Source: Fibrobacteria bacterium AD312
GTDB taxonomy: Bacteria > Fibrobacterota > Fibrobacteria > Fibrobacterales > Fibrobacteraceae
DNA length: 64,000 nucleotides
Assembly: GCA_001462345.1 (NCBI GenBank)
Contig: LIUM01000026.1
Location: forward strand, 1-64,000
Direction: 5' to 3'
Part shown: one piece after another, positions 46,345 to 56,199 of the stretch
How positions within the stretch are numbered: position 1 is the first letter of the stretch
Layout: the number at the start of each line of letters is the position of its first letter
Translations under genes and position numbers: made by a program
The notes under the pieces: generated by a model
Databases searched by the model: none
Told to the model about the DNA's origin: nothing
Seen by the model: the letters and a program-made list of their open reading frames with translations, nothing else

Positions 46345-47201
46345 TAACGGCCTCCGTTCATTTCAAAAACATAGGAAACTTGAGTATTTTCAATTGAAGA
46401 AGGCAAAATGAATGCTCCATTTTTCGATTCTTCCATCTTCTTTTGTTCTTCAAGCGTTTTTTGTGTTTCTTTTGACTTTTCAATAAGAGCTTTTGTTTCT
46501 GGATTATTAGCTAATACAAAACTACCAACAGCAATGATTGCAAAACCAAGAGAAACAACAACACTATAAACAATACCTAACAATTCAACAAATGGAGTCC
46601 ATTTTTGATGAGCAATTCCCAAAGTTTGGAAAGCAGAAGAAATCGCATGGAACAAATGAAGTCCAATAATAAACATACTTACAACATAAAAAGCGGAGAA
46701 TTTAATGTCAGCAAAAGCCATAACAGTGGTAAGCCACATATCACGAATTATTTTACCATCAGCAACATCAGGATTCTGATAGAAATAGTAATCTCCAAAT
46801 TTCAATGCCATTAAATGAGTCACTAAAAAGAATACAACAAATAAGCCAGACCAAATCATTGTAAAAGTGGCAAAAGTCTTTTTACCCTTTCTTGCATTAA
46901 CATCATAATCCATGCCACCGCGAGCTTTTTTGTTCTGAAGCCTTAAAGTAACCGCTAAAAATACATGCAAAGCAAAGACAGCAATCATGACAGCTTCTAT
47001 TGTATAAATAAATGCTTTCTTGCCTGTAAGCAATTCACTGTATGCGTTATAGGAAGCCTGCGCGGCAGATGGGTCAAAGTTGATTAACTGAATGTTACCA
47101 ACCATGTGCCCTAGAATGAACATAGCAAGAATTGCTCCTGTGCATCCCATGATTTGTTTTTTGCCAATCGAGGACGTGATATATTTAATTATCCATTCCA
47201 T
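46344..47201 (-). CDS. sdhC: Succinate dehydrogenase/fumarate reductase cytochrome b subunit
   Basis: Single membrane anchor of a type B complex, with five predicted helices and the opening [20 protein letters not shown], including a likely haem-ligand histidine; others lie in [19 protein letters not shown] and [16 protein letters not shown]. This subunit carries two haems b and the quinone site in relatives. After the last helix (about 240) there is an extra polar tail of about 45 residues ([18 protein letters not shown]). It follows ndk by 27 bases and heads the sdhCAB core. Confidence 0.93.
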   Translation of the reverse strand: MEWIIKYITSSIGKKQIMGCTGAILAMFILGHMVGNIQLINFDPSAAQASYNAYSELLTGKKAFIYTIEAVMIAVFALHVFLAVTLRLQNKKARGGMDYDVNARKGKKTFATFTMIWSGLFVVFFLVTHLMALKFGDYYFYQNPDVADGKIIRDMWLTTVMAFADIKFSAFYVVSMFIIGLHLFHAISSAFQTLGIAHQKWTPFVELLGIVYSVVVSLGFAIIAVGSFVLANNPETKALIEKSKETQKTLEEQKKMEESKNGAFILPSSIENTQVSYVFEMNGGR

Positions 47202-47228
47202 TGAATTATCTCCTTAAGAACCTTTCAA

Positions 47229-47687
47229 TTATTTAGCCATTACACAACAAGCTTTTTGACTTGTTGCTTCATAAGCGTAGATGTTTTCTTTTTTAAACCA
47301 AAAAGCAATTTCTCTAGCAGCACTTTCCACACCATCTGAACTATGAACGACATTTTCAGTCATGGAAGGAGCAAAATCGTGACGAATTGTGCCAGGCTCC
47401 GCCTTTGCTGGATTAGTAGCACCATTAATCGCCCTTACCTTAGCAACGGCATTTTCACCACCGAGCACAAGCATGATAGAAGGACCTTTAGTCATATATT
47501 CTTCCAGTTCGCCAAAAAAAGGCTTTTCTACGTGTTCTGCATAAAAGCCTCTAGCATCGGCAGAAGTCATCTGATGCATTTTTATAGCACAAACAGATAA
47601 TCTTGCACTTTCATAGCGTTCAATTAGTCGCCCAATTAAACCTGAGGCTACACCATTCGGTTTAATCATAGCAAAAGTCATTTCCAT
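47229..47687 (-). CDS. ndk: Nucleoside diphosphate kinase
   Basis: Transfers the gamma phosphate of ATP to other nucleoside diphosphates. Landmarks are TFAMIKPNGVASGLIG at the start, RAINGATNPAKAEPGTIRHDF, and NVVHSSDG with the phospho-histidine. I use ATG 47687 (152 residues) rather than the GTG four codons upstream because AAAGGTGG lies eight bases before it. The gene is 27 bases ahead of sdhC with no terminator between, so it probably leads the sdhCAB operon. Confidence 0.95.
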   Translation of the reverse strand: MEMTFAMIKPNGVASGLIGRLIERYESARLSVCAIKMHQMTSADARGFYAEHVEKPFFGELEEYMTKGPSIMLVLGGENAVAKVRAINGATNPAKAEPGTIRHDFAPSMTENVVHSSDGVESAAREIAFWFKKENIYAYEATSQKACCVMAK

Positions 47688-47723
47688 AAATAATACCACC
47701 TTTTGTGTTGTTGAAATATAACT

Positions 47724-47752
47724 AAAAAAAGGGAGCCTTGAAGAAGGATCCC
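47724..47752 (-). terminator. Rho-independent terminator of the parvulin-type lipoprotein gene
   Basis: On the - strand GGGATCCTT-CTTC-AAGGCTCCC (one mismatch) is followed by seven T. It begins 17 bases after the lipoprotein stop codon and separates that gene from ndk. Confidence 0.75.
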
Positions 47753-47768
47753 TAATAGAAAATTTTAA

Positions 47769-50204
47769 TTATTCTGCTTTTTTCTCTTCTTTTTGATTAG
47801 AAACTGAACCTATGGAATCAGTCGTTTCTGATTGCGAAATTTTTTCGACAAGTTCTTGAGCCAATTTTCCATTAGATTCGATATTCTTAATCAACCAGTC
47901 CACAGACTCTTTTAGCTCACTTTTTGGATATTTAGAAATGAACTCTTTAAAGAGAGGAAGAGCTAAAGAATCTCGCTTTAAGTTTTCAGATAATACAAAA
48001 GCGCGACTAAATAATGCTTTTTCTGCATCAGGGTCATTAGGCCATAGTTTATAAAAAACTCTATATTCGGATTCAGCGTCAGTATAGTTTTCTAACTCAT
48101 TGTCAATCGTTGCAATCTCAAACGTGGCTTTCTTAAATACAACTTCGTTGTCTGGATAGATAGAACGAACTAAATCATAATTAGCACGTGCTTCATTCAA
48201 TTTACGACGATTATAATCGTTCTCAGCTTGTAAAATCAATGAGTCAGAAGAAAGAATTGTTTTTAAAGGAGGCATTGTAGGATTAAATACAGTGACTTTA
48301 TATTTACTCCACATTTCTTTTTCTAAACGTTTCCATTGATTTTTTTCTTCGATAGAAGAGATGTTTCTAAAAATCATTCCACGAGCAGCATCAAAATTAG
48401 CAAAGGATTGATAAGCCTCTTCATTGAAATAGTATTCTCTCTTAAGAATGTTTTCAGGGGTTTTTAAATATGTTTTCAACAAAGGACGAATTTCTTCGAA
48501 TGGTGCATTAGGAAAAATAATCTGTCCTACTTCCTGATAAGCCGCTTTGAGCTTTTCTTCTGTAAACTCTTCTTTGACTTTTAAGGAATCTCTAAATAAT
48601 TGATTGATAATATCTCGTCGTGTTTGGCGGACAAAAGCCTTATACTCCCATGATTTATCTAGATCTAATGATTTTGCCTCCAAAGCGTAAACCGCCCACT
48701 GAGATAAGAAATTCATTAATTTGGAACGAGTAAATGCAGAACGCTGATTTACAGGGATTTCATTATGAAGAATTCTTAAATCTTTTTCTGTCACTACTGG
48801 TTTTCCATTGGATGTAAGTAAAACAGTGGAAGAGTCGAGTTCTAAACTGATATCACTTGCAAATACATTTAAGATATGTGAACGCACACGTTCGAATGAT
48901 TTTTGTTCAGAAGCAACTATTTTATCAAGGTAAAATACGTGGTATTTCCCTGTATTTGGAGCCTTAATTACAGAAGAAATAGTTCCTGCAGGCTTATCTT
49001 TGAATTCATTAAATAATTGAGGAATAAGGCCTATTCCATAAGGCAAAGTATGACTTTCTTTAATATGCCCCACTAAACCTTCTTTTTCCTTTGTAAATGG
49101 ATTTTGGTTAAATTCGATTGCTTTTTTCTTAAAATCGGCAAGAGAAAATACCTGACTTAAAACTTCTTTATTTAAGAGAGTGGAATCAGTATGTTCAATA
49201 TGATAAACGCTATAACCTGGTAACGTTTTGTATAAGTCAATGTGAGAATTGTAATATTCTTTTAAATGAGAATCATCTATCGGCGGCTCTACAATAGCAT
49301 ACTTTTCTTTAAGACGATTATAAGACTCCCGAATCATATCTTGCTTGTAAAGTTCTACAAACTGGCGATGGATTTCCTCTAAATGATCTTCAAGAACAGG
49401 TTCTACAGCTTCTTTTCTGGAGATAATTTGTATGGTATAAAATACGGTATCACCTAAAGAAAGAGGGACTACGAGCGTTTTTGGAGGGACGTTCACTGGT
49501 ATAGCGGAATCACCAAAAATGAAAGGCTTTATCTCCATACGATCTAATAATTCATGTTCCGTCTTTTCATATAAAGTGACTCGATTAGCTCCATTAATAG
49601 AATCTAATGGTGTTTTAGCAAGGATTGCTGATTCAATTTTTGCAAAATCTTTCCTTGCTCTTGATCTATAAAAATAGAGCTCTGCTTGAGCAGGTTGAGT
49701 GAACTCAGGTAATTTCATTTCAATAAAGCGTTTTAAAGAATCAGCATTCGTTTTCAAATAAAGCTTCTGCGCCACCTTTCCACGAATATCATTAAACGTT
49801 TCAAAAGAGTCTAAAGGAAAAGAATCCCGATTCGCTTCATAAAACTTTTTTACATCACTTTCTTTAAAACCAAGCATTTCCATCACATGAAACTGTTGGT
49901 ATATCATCGTCAAATAACGATCATTCATCCGTTTAACATCGGCATCTGCTATTGCAGAAATACCTGGATAGGAAGTCCGAGCAAAAGCAGCCATTCCTTC
50001 ATTAAAAACGACTTCATTAAAAATCTCGGCAAAACGAGCTGATTTTTTATCGACTTGAGCAAACTTTTGAGGTAATTCTACATCGGAGAGGTATATTTTT
50101 TCGCTCCCAATCCGAGCCACTAATTCTTCTTTTGTTCCTAAAGAATTACATCCAACAAGGCCTAAAAAAATTAAAGAAAGTAAAAGAATTATTTTCGAAT
50201 TCAT
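47769..50204 (-). CDS. Periplasmic parvulin-type prolyl isomerase lipoprotein with TPR end
   Basis: Predicted lipoprotein chaperone of the SurA/PrsA type. MNSKIILLLSLIFLGLVGC is the lipoprotein signal, with GARIG-SEKIYLSDVELPQKF typical of the SurA N-domain start. A parvulin-like domain is recognised around LPGYSVYHIEHTD to LPYGIGLIPQLFNEFKDKPAG and KYHVFYLDKIV. The C-terminal 150 residues look like TPR/YbgF-type repeats (ARANYDLVRSIYPDNE, YTDAESEYRVFYKLWPND). I choose ATG 50204 because GAGG lies six bases upstream. It is divergent from tamB-tamA, consistent with a role in outer-membrane protein folding. Catalytic activity of the parvulin domain is not certain. Confidence 0.8.
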   Translation of the reverse strand: MNSKIILLLSLIFLGLVGCNSLGTKEELVARIGSEKIYLSDVELPQKFAQVDKKSARFAEIFNEVVFNEGMAAFARTSYPGISAIADADVKRMNDRYLTMIYQQFHVMEMLGFKESDVKKFYEANRDSFPLDSFETFNDIRGKVAQKLYLKTNADSLKRFIEMKLPEFTQPAQAELYFYRSRARKDFAKIESAILAKTPLDSINGANRVTLYEKTEHELLDRMEIKPFIFGDSAIPVNVPPKTLVVPLSLGDTVFYTIQIISRKEAVEPVLEDHLEEIHRQFVELYKQDMIRESYNRLKEKYAIVEPPIDDSHLKEYYNSHIDLYKTLPGYSVYHIEHTDSTLLNKEVLSQVFSLADFKKKAIEFNQNPFTKEKEGLVGHIKESHTLPYGIGLIPQLFNEFKDKPAGTISSVIKAPNTGKYHVFYLDKIVASEQKSFERVRSHILNVFASDISLELDSSTVLLTSNGKPVVTEKDLRILHNEIPVNQRSAFTRSKLMNFLSQWAVYALEAKSLDLDKSWEYKAFVRQTRRDIINQLFRDSLKVKEEFTEEKLKAAYQEVGQIIFPNAPFEEIRPLLKTYLKTPENILKREYYFNEEAYQSFANFDAARGMIFRNISSIEEKNQWKRLEKEMWSKYKVTVFNPTMPPLKTILSSDSLILQAENDYNRRKLNEARANYDLVRSIYPDNEVVFKKATFEIATIDNELENYTDAESEYRVFYKLWPNDPDAEKALFSRAFVLSENLKRDSLALPLFKEFISKYPKSELKESVDWLIKNIESNGKLAQELVEKISQSETTDSIGSVSNQKEEKKAE

Positions 50205-50285
50205 TTGTATCCTCATAGAGAAGAATTATTAAACAGAAAAGAGTTGCCCAAAAAAATATAAAAAACAACTTTTAAGACAATTCGT

Positions 50286-53200
50286 TTGAAACAAAATATA
50301 CATATTCTAACTATATTATCGTTGTTGTTAAAAGAAACAGATCCACAACAGCAGTCTTCTATAAAGCATCATTGGGTAAGGAGACTAGTTGCGTTCGCAT
50401 TTTTTGCGATTTTTGTAGGCGGTGTCATCTTCACTGCTTGGTCTGTTTTTTATTGGTTAGATTATTTTTTAGAGAAAAAACAAACATACGGTTCCATTAC
50501 TGTAGAGCCCTTTCAATATTCAAGAGAACATCTTTTATCCCATCATTGGGACTCTATTCATGTTTCTAGTCCCGATTTTTTTATTTCAATCAAGAATCCT
50601 CATCTTCGACTTTTTGATATTCTATCTAGTAAGCGATCTCTTTCAATAAAAGCAGAACAGGTAAAATGCCATATTTCACCTAAGCCAAAAGATTCAACAT
50701 CCACCCCTTTTTCTCTGGATTCCATTCAAATTCCAGATATATCTATTCCTATACCCGTATTCATCTCATTAGATTCCACATTTATTGAAATAGACTCCTC
50801 TTTATCTTGGAAAACCCAAAGCATAAAGCTTAATAATGAATCCTCCAATAATGTTTCTCTATCCATTCAATATGTTGAAGGGAGTTTTATTGCATCCCCA
50901 TTATCTGTAGATGGGACTCTTTTACTAGATGGAACGGAGATAATCTCTGAGTTAAAAATCAATACCACAGAAGACCATACGAATCTAAAAGTGAATGCCC
51001 CCAAAAACGATCTTCGTTCCTATAAAATAGAATTAGAAGCATCTATTCAAGATCCCAAGAAGTGGTTACCAGAAAAAACTCTCCCTGAAGGGATACCGAC
51101 ATTTTCTAACCTTACCATTCAAGCAAGTCTAACGGAAAATCAAGACCATTCCGATTATACATATAATGGAACACTTAAAATCAACACCTCCGAATTCTGG
51201 CCATTAGAACCTTTGTCTAATGAAATTTCTTTTATTGGAAATTCGAAAGAAATTAAAACAACGGCCGTCCTAAGAAATGAAGATGGCGGAGAAATTAGTC
51301 TGAACGGTACCGTCGATTTCAATCTCGATTTTAATCTTAATGGCTCTGTAAAAAATATGAGTGCTGAATTTGGGCCACAGATTATGCCTCTGGATATTCA
51401 AATCCATTCTGCAATAAAAAAGGGCAATTCTATTGTTGCTGATTTAGAAACCAAACGAGGTTCAAAAATAAAAGGAGAACTTACTAATCTAGATTCTAAC
51501 CCTAGAATAGACTATGATGCTAAAATCACTCCAACAGAATCATGGGCATTAGATTGGACTGGCGGGCATTTAACTTTAGAAGAACTAACCCTTATATCAG
51601 GTCACTTTCAAAACGGCAAATTATTTGCTCATGCAAAAATAGCTCCCGTTCCTTATGCTTATTTAATGAAAGCGGATTCTGTAGATACAGATCTAGTACT
51701 AAACAAAAATGGCATTCTATTTTCTAACATTCGAGTGTTTACCCAAAAAGAAACATTCTTTGGCTCTGGCGAAGTAATTTGGGCTGACTCTTGCCCTCAC
51801 ACCGCTTGGGAAATTAATCAACCCAATGGCAGCTTTGCCAAAGCTTGGATTGACTTTAATGATAGCCTTAAAATTAATGCTGAAGTAAAAGATATTGAAG
51901 TTTCAACAATTCCTTTTGCAAAACCAAACCCTCTTAATCGTGTCAAAGGAACAGTCACTGGCAGTTGGGATCATAATTTTGAAAATAACGTTGGCAAAGC
52001 TAACATACATGCATCCACAAAGCTAGAACCATTTCTAATAGAAGGCGATTTTGCCGTTCAACAAAAACAAGATACCGTCATTATTCAAAAAGCCAAAATA
52101 AGCCATAATATAAACATCATTGAAGCAGAAGCCACCTTTGTAATCCCTCAAGAATCAGCTCCAAAAGGGATTTTACCTGTAGATATTTTACATGCGTGGG
52201 TTTCTTCTCATGAATTTGATATTCCACTGCTTTTACAGCCCTTACAAGACTCTACTTTTAAGAGTGCTTTTTTTAGTGGAGACCTAGCTTTTAATAAAGA
52301 AACTGGATTACAGGGCAACATCAATATCGATAGTATTCTTTTTAATCATATTTCAGAAGAGGTTCTAAAGATTCATCGAGTCAACTTATTTGCTGAAAAA
52401 AACAAAGCCGAACTAAACACTTATCTTAAAATTGGAAATGGTGGCTGGGATGGTAATACTCAAGTTATTTTAAGCGATCTTTTTAAAAGTAAACGTCATT
52501 TAAATATTTCTCATTCTACAAAAACTGGCGGCACCATATGGGCTGATGGGTTTATTGATTCTTCTTTAACATTCAATGGTTCTATTCGAGCCAAAGACTC
52601 TTGGTTTTTACCTGCAAAAGCAGGAGAAATTACTCAAACCGATTTAAATATTGATATTAAAGCCCCGTTAAAAAAAGGTCTTAGCGGCATTGAAGCTCAA
52701 TTTTATTCAGATAATTCCATGTATAAAATTCCATCGTTTGACATGACGATTCCTGTTTCATTCCATGGAAAAATGAAAGACAAAATCATTACCGTTGCCA
52801 ATGTAAAAACAAAAAATAATTTAGATGAAGAAATTAACGCTTCTGTTCAATTCAATCTTGACCATATGGAACTCGACGCTATTCGTTTTTACTCAGAAAA
52901 GTATTCCTTAATCTATGACAGCATTCATTCTATTGAAGTCAAAAATTTATTTGGTCAAATGGAAGACTTTTCCGATGAATTTATTATTTCTTCTGATTTA
53001 TTTGAAATCGCCTATAATTTGAATTCCCCTACTTTAGGAAAAGCCTCTGCAAATTTAAGAGGAAAATTAAATGTAAATATTCCACACTCTAAAAAAAACA
53101 GTATTGAAAATACAACTGTAAATGGATCTATCTACATCGATAAAGCGGTTTATGAAAAAGAAATAGATATAGATATTTCTCCAAAAAGTATAGATCGTTT

Positions 53201-54239
53201 GCTTACATTATTCAAAAACACTTTAATTAAATTTAGAAAATCCTCTGTAGAGAAGACTTCTGTTGCGACAGGCCGTCCGACCAACTTATCTATTCACATA
53301 AGTGACTCTCAAAAAGATTCTGTCGCTATTTTAACAAGTATTGCCAAATTTCCTTTCAGTGCTGATTTTTGGTTACTTGGAACAACGCAACACCCTATAC
53401 TTCGTGGCGATATAACAAGTTCAGGAGAAGGTTTTTTAGGGATAGAAAAACTATATGAATTCGATTTAGACTATTTTAGAATATCATGGCCAGATGTACC
53501 TTGGCAAAAAGGGATATTGGACGTTTCTAGTTCCCAAGAATTACCCTATTGTAATTCAAAAGAAAAAGAAGATGAAGAAACTTGTCCTATTAACTTAAAT
53601 GTGATGGGTAATATTACAGCGCCGCAAATTTTACCAAGCTCGTCCTGTGGTAATGAGTCTTCTGCTGCATCTATGTATTATAATATCTTTCTTGGCTGTA
53701 TTTCTGATGAGAATACCACAAACTTAACAGACTGGAATAAATTAGCAGGAAAAGCCATTGGAAAAGCTCTCTCTTCCACAGCAAATAAAACGCTTGGTGG
53801 TGATTTCATTGGCGACATTGATATGAAAATTCAATTATTTAACTCCGCAGGAGCATCAGAAAAAGACTCCAGCTATTTTAGAATTCCTATTTCTCTTGAT
53901 CGCTGGGTTAAAGATTTAAGTCTTATTTTTGGATACACACAAGATCAAAGCGAAAACCCTTCTTATGACCAATCTCTTGAACTTGGTGTAAACTATACAA
54001 TCCCTGTATTTAATAAAGATGATCAAAATCAACCCGAACATCTTGACCCCAGATTAACACTGAAAGGAAGTTTGATTTCAAAACAATATATTTCAAACAC
54101 AGGAACTGGTAACTCGGAAAGCCGCGTAGAAAAGAACATTGGTTTTAATTATTCTTATCGTTTTTGGTCTCCTTGTTTTCTTGGCTTTGGACAATGTAAA
54201 GAAAGACGAAATGCTTTTGACGAGGACAATGAAGAATGA
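50286..54239 (+). CDS. tamB: TamB-like translocation and assembly module protein
   Basis: Large inner-membrane-anchored periplasmic protein of the TamB/AsmA-like group, which bridges the envelope and is linked to outer-membrane protein insertion or lipid transport. One transmembrane helix (about 33-55, LVAFAFFAIFVGGVIF) precedes roughly 1200 residues of beta-strand repeats typical of a hydrophobic-groove beta-taco, and a C-terminal DUF490-like part (about 1000-1317). No ATG is available near the start; TTG 50286 is the only early candidate in frame, so the exact start is uncertain. Its end overlaps tamA by 4 bases (ATGA), the classical tamB-tamA pairing. Confidence 0.85.
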   Translation: MKQNIHILTILSLLLKETDPQQQSSIKHHWVRRLVAFAFFAIFVGGVIFTAWSVFYWLDYFLEKKQTYGSITVEPFQYSREHLLSHHWDSIHVSSPDFFISIKNPHLRLFDILSSKRSLSIKAEQVKCHISPKPKDSTSTPFSLDSIQIPDISIPIPVFISLDSTFIEIDSSLSWKTQSIKLNNESSNNVSLSIQYVEGSFIASPLSVDGTLLLDGTEIISELKINTTEDHTNLKVNAPKNDLRSYKIELEASIQDPKKWLPEKTLPEGIPTFSNLTIQASLTENQDHSDYTYNGTLKINTSEFWPLEPLSNEISFIGNSKEIKTTAVLRNEDGGEISLNGTVDFNLDFNLNGSVKNMSAEFGPQIMPLDIQIHSAIKKGNSIVADLETKRGSKIKGELTNLDSNPRIDYDAKITPTESWALDWTGGHLTLEELTLISGHFQNGKLFAHAKIAPVPYAYLMKADSVDTDLVLNKNGILFSNIRVFTQKETFFGSGEVIWADSCPHTAWEINQPNGSFAKAWIDFNDSLKINAEVKDIEVSTIPFAKPNPLNRVKGTVTGSWDHNFENNVGKANIHASTKLEPFLIEGDFAVQQKQDTVIIQKAKISHNINIIEAEATFVIPQESAPKGILPVDILHAWVSSHEFDIPLLLQPLQDSTFKSAFFSGDLAFNKETGLQGNINIDSILFNHISEEVLKIHRVNLFAEKNKAELNTYLKIGNGGWDGNTQVILSDLFKSKRHLNISHSTKTGGTIWADGFIDSSLTFNGSIRAKDSWFLPAKAGEITQTDLNIDIKAPLKKGLSGIEAQFYSDNSMYKIPSFDMTIPVSFHGKMKDKIITVANVKTKNNLDEEINASVQFNLDHMELDAIRFYSEKYSLIYDSIHSIEVKNLFGQMEDFSDEFIISSDLFEIAYNLNSPTLGKASANLRGKLNVNIPHSKKNSIENTTVNGSIYIDKAVYEKEIDIDISPKSIDRLLTLFKNTLIKFRKSSVEKTSVATGRPTNLSIHISDSQKDSVAILTSIAKFPFSADFWLLGTTQHPILRGDITSSGEGFLGIEKLYEFDLDYFRISWPDVPWQKGILDVSSSQELPYCNSKEKEDEETCPINLNVMGNITAPQILPSSSCGNESSAASMYYNIFLGCISDENTTNLTDWNKLAGKAIGKALSSTANKTLGGDFIGDIDMKIQLFNSAGASEKDSSYFRIPISLDRWVKDLSLIFGYTQDQSENPSYDQSLELGVNYTIPVFNKDDQNQPEHLDPRLTLKGSLISKQYISNTGTGNSESRVEKNIGFNYSYRFWSPCFLGFGQCKERRNAFDEDNEE

Positions 54240-56107
54240 AAAAATCTATTCTAATCTTCTTTTTATTAAGCGTCATTTCTCTTTATGCCTCAGATGAAGT
54301 TAAAAATCCTTGGTATGTTGATTTTTCAGGAAACAAGTTGTTTTCAACTTTCCAGTTGACAGACCAACTTGACGTGCCAACAGAATTCGGCCAAATGGAT
54401 ACAACAAAACAAGATTTTTTAATGAAACTTGCAAAAGAGGGGCTTACTAGCCTTTACTATGCAAAAGGTTTTTTCAGTTCCGATATTAAACTTGAAATTC
54501 AACGAGAGTACTATTCTTTAGATAGCGCTCAACGAGGTTACCTATTTTATATCACAGAAGGGCCTCAATATACACTCGATTCCATCTCTATTTCGATTAA
54601 AGAAGGTCATGCTAAACTCAAAATCAATGAAAATAAACTTGAGTCCAATAAGAAGAAATCCTATAATTCTCAATTCATTATTGACGATTTAGAATACATC
54701 AAAAGTATCTATCGAAAAGAAGGCTATTTACACACAACAATCGATTATCATGAATTAATAGATACCCTAAAGCATATCGTGATGTTAAAAGTTCAAGTAG
54801 ATCCTAAAACTCAAGTATTAATGGGAGATATAAAAAGCAGAGCATTTAAGCCCATCAATAAAGGAAATACAGAATCGCCACAAGAAGAAGGTCTTTCTGA
54901 TACGACTTGGTTAAATTCACTTTGGAGAATTCCTTCTGAAAACCTCATTGATGGTGAACAATTTAGTTCTTTCAAAAACAAGCTGTTTTCAACCCAATTA
55001 TTTACTCAAATCAAACTCGAAGATTCATTGCGAGCCGATGGATTTTCAGACGTTCACCTTCAAGTCATAGAAAGAGTTCCTGGAGAAGTAAAATATTCCA
55101 TTTTCTTTGAAGAATACTATGGCTTTGGAGGTAGTGCTAGCCTTCGTCATAAAAACTTTTTCGGCTCTTTTCATGAATTTTCTACAAATCTTTTTGTCGC
55201 ACAAAATAAACAAGAGGTCGCCCTAGGTTATGCAAATCCCCTTTTATTTGGAACAGCCTTAACATTTATTCCTACGGCCATTCGATTTGAAGATCGTCTT
55301 TCATTTAATCATGAAAAAATTACTCCGCCCGCTTACCCTGATAGCGTTGAAGAGCGAATGGAAATAATTAATCGTGGTGATATCACTTTTGGCCTATCAT
55401 CAAGAATTCGATTTCGTGGCACTCTCGACTCCCGTTTTGTTAACAAAAATAATGATCAAATTTTCAAATTTAAATATGAAAATGCACTTACTTTTGATTT
55501 TACAGATGACTTTTTTAATCCTAAAAAAGGAATGCGATTCATACCAACAATAGGCGCAGGAATAAACTTAGAAGGAGCCGAAATGATCGGTGATCCTTAT
55601 ACTTATGGTGAACTAACAACAAATCTTTACTTTCCTATTATCGGAACTCTATTAGGAGCGATTAGCGGTAGTGGAGGCATCTTTTTTAACAAAGCTCTTG
55701 AAGATGATGCTCGTATTTTTTATCAAGGAGGAGCGAGATCCGTCCGAAGTTATCGATTTAGAAGTATCTTTGCAAGTTACGAAACCGTAGAAGATGGCGA
55801 TACCTTAATCAATACTAGTTTAACTCCTCGATACTTACGCCTCAACCAAGAACTTCGTTTTAATATTCCAAGCGTTTCATGGAAAAATTGGCAAATAGTT
55901 CAATTTTTTGATTGGTCCAAAGTCATGGATAAAGACAGTGATTTATATAAGAGTAATTCTTCCGCGAGTTTTGGGCTTGGCATTCGCTACCACTGGCAGT
56001 TCTTAACTCTTCGCTTGGATTATGCATTCAAAAAAGAATTTGAAAAAATGTCTCCAGAAGGCTTCGAATTTGATCGTTTTACTTTTGACTTATCTCAAGC
56101 ATTCTAG
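54236..56107 (+). CDS. tamA: TamA/BamA-family outer-membrane protein (Omp85)
   Basis: Outer-membrane insertase-type barrel. A signal peptide (MKKSILIFFLLSVISLYA) is followed by POTRA-like domains to about residue 275 (GPQYTLDSISI, IDDLEYIKSIYRKEGY, GEQFSSFKNKLFSTQLF) and a 16-strand-type barrel (YYGFGGSASLRHKNFFGSFH, FFNPKKGMRF, GGARSVRSYRFR with the conserved VRGYR-like motif, GLGIRYHW). The last residue is phenylalanine (FDLSQAF), as in BAM substrates. Co-transcribed with the preceding tamB-like gene, which favours TamA over BamA. Only the VRSYR form departs from VRGY. Confidence 0.88.
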   Translation: MKKSILIFFLLSVISLYASDEVKNPWYVDFSGNKLFSTFQLTDQLDVPTEFGQMDTTKQDFLMKLAKEGLTSLYYAKGFFSSDIKLEIQREYYSLDSAQRGYLFYITEGPQYTLDSISISIKEGHAKLKINENKLESNKKKSYNSQFIIDDLEYIKSIYRKEGYLHTTIDYHELIDTLKHIVMLKVQVDPKTQVLMGDIKSRAFKPINKGNTESPQEEGLSDTTWLNSLWRIPSENLIDGEQFSSFKNKLFSTQLFTQIKLEDSLRADGFSDVHLQVIERVPGEVKYSIFFEEYYGFGGSASLRHKNFFGSFHEFSTNLFVAQNKQEVALGYANPLLFGTALTFIPTAIRFEDRLSFNHEKITPPAYPDSVEERMEIINRGDITFGLSSRIRFRGTLDSRFVNKNNDQIFKFKYENALTFDFTDDFFNPKKGMRFIPTIGAGINLEGAEMIGDPYTYGELTTNLYFPIIGTLLGAISGSGGIFFNKALEDDARIFYQGGARSVRSYRFRSIFASYETVEDGDTLINTSLTPRYLRLNQELRFNIPSVSWKNWQIVQFFDWSKVMDKDSDLYKSNSSASFGLGIRYHWQFLTLRLDYAFKKEFEKMSPEGFEFDRFTFDLSQAF

Positions 56108-56124
56108 TTTCAGAGACTAAGCTA

Positions 56125-56157
56125 AAAAGAGCCCTCGTAGTAAACGAGAGCTCTTTT
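56125..56157. terminator. Bidirectional terminator between tamA and ettA
   Basis: Arms AAAAGAGC(C)CTCGT (56125-56138) and ACGAG(A)GCTCTTTT (56144-56157) form a 13-bp stem with one mismatch. A-runs on one side and T-runs on the other suit termination in both directions between convergent genes. Confidence 0.85.
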
Positions 56158-56199
56158 ATAATCAAAAAAAATAATTGCTTGAATAGTCTTAAAACAACC

